A stretch of 51,977 nt of DNA from Pseudobutyrivibrio sp. (GTDB lineage Bacteria > Bacillota > Clostridia > Lachnospirales > Lachnospiraceae). Within the stretch, counting starts at the first letter, position 1. Every line of letters begins with the position of its first letter. The position numbers and the translations under genes were made by a program. The notes below the pieces were generated by a model. The model searched no databases. It was not told where the DNA came from and saw only the letters and a list, made by a program, of their open reading frames with translations. Below are positions 51,930 through 51,977 of this stretch, in pieces. The DNA is taken from positions 1-51,977 of the forward strand of contig NZ_SVEV01000027.1 in NCBI RefSeq assembly GCF_015057185.1, in the 5' to 3' direction.

Positions 51930-51977
51930 TCAATTTACATTTCCAAAAAAGTAGCTACGTTTATAATTCTTGGATCT
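51930..51977 (-). CDS. Possible C-terminal end of a gene continuing beyond the window
   Basis: The minus strand is open from the window edge for 15 codons (RSKNYKRSYFFGNVN) to TGA at 51930-51932, followed 13 nt later by a good terminator. Too short to identify. Confidence 0.35.
   Translation of the reverse strand, partial: RSKNYKRSYFFGNVN

Noticed and set aside
1-51977. tRNA, rRNA, riboswitch or CRISPR elements
   Set aside because: Looked for cloverleaf-like, repeat-spacer and known riboswitch cores by eye and found none that I could support.

Overview
The window (52 kb, AT-rich) reads as a chromosomal segment of an anaerobic, butyrate-forming Lachnospiraceae (Butyrivibrio/Pseudobutyrivibrio/Eubacterium type). 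The basis is strong AGGAGG ribosome sites, ferredoxin-linked enzymes, Ptb-Buk, rubrerythrin, many Asp/Glu/Tyr-rich lipoproteins, zinc-ribbon membrane proteins and c-di-GMP proteins. I see no rRNA, tRNA, CRISPR array or insertion sequence. Most genes are on the minus strand, so operons read right to left.

Layout. 1-5133: a minus-strand block with an ECF sigma factor carrying an unusual Ala-rich tail, two zinc-ribbon membrane proteins, a small protein and two secreted transglutaminase-like proteins. Two near-identical ECF-like promoters (5373-5403 and 1819-1849) bracket it, and a second promoter has a G9 tract inside its spacer. 5503-6834: a DUF4143 ATPase behind three palindromes spaced exactly 33 bp apart. 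6980-17463: a galactoside locus (two paralogous sugar-binding lipoproteins, AraC regulator, two ABC permeases, LacZ, a small membrane protein, GalK) with hairpins between cistrons.

17600-29338 is the most interesting region. A long minus-strand operon starts with a gene that I recognise as the rare bacterial chalcone isomerase. It continues with a P-loop ATPase, a four-subunit 2-oxoacid:ferredoxin oxidoreductase, phosphotransbutyrylase, butyrate kinase, an OFA-type transporter, a flavodoxin-fold flavoprotein and a small membrane protein. Divergent from it is a cytosolic LVIVD beta-propeller with one histidine before most blades, followed by a LysR regulator with an apparently leaderless message. 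I infer a flavonoid (or related polyphenol) catabolic island coupled to ferredoxin reduction and acyl-phosphate ATP synthesis.

29361-39994: aminotransferase, PAS-GAF sensor, LarC1-only protein, DMT transporter, a 55-residue protein, aldo/keto reductase-ferredoxin fusion, EAL protein, RpiB-like isomerase, a MocR regulator lacking its PLP lysine beside an ECF-transporter S component, and rubrerythrin. 40106-40725: a 620-bp imperfect giant palindrome with no credible gene. 40729-42260: DUF1294 protein and an MFS transporter preceded by a 28-codon leader peptide and competing hairpins that could hide its ribosome site. 42340-51777: NUDIX enzymes, Dabb protein, lipoproteins sharing a palindromic operator, an LprI-like protein, a diguanylate cyclase, a prolyl-tRNA deacylase-like protein, a 2H phosphoesterase, a YdjM-like membrane protein and a CapA-like lipoprotein.

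Family assignments come from reading motifs and from memory of family members; no searches were run.
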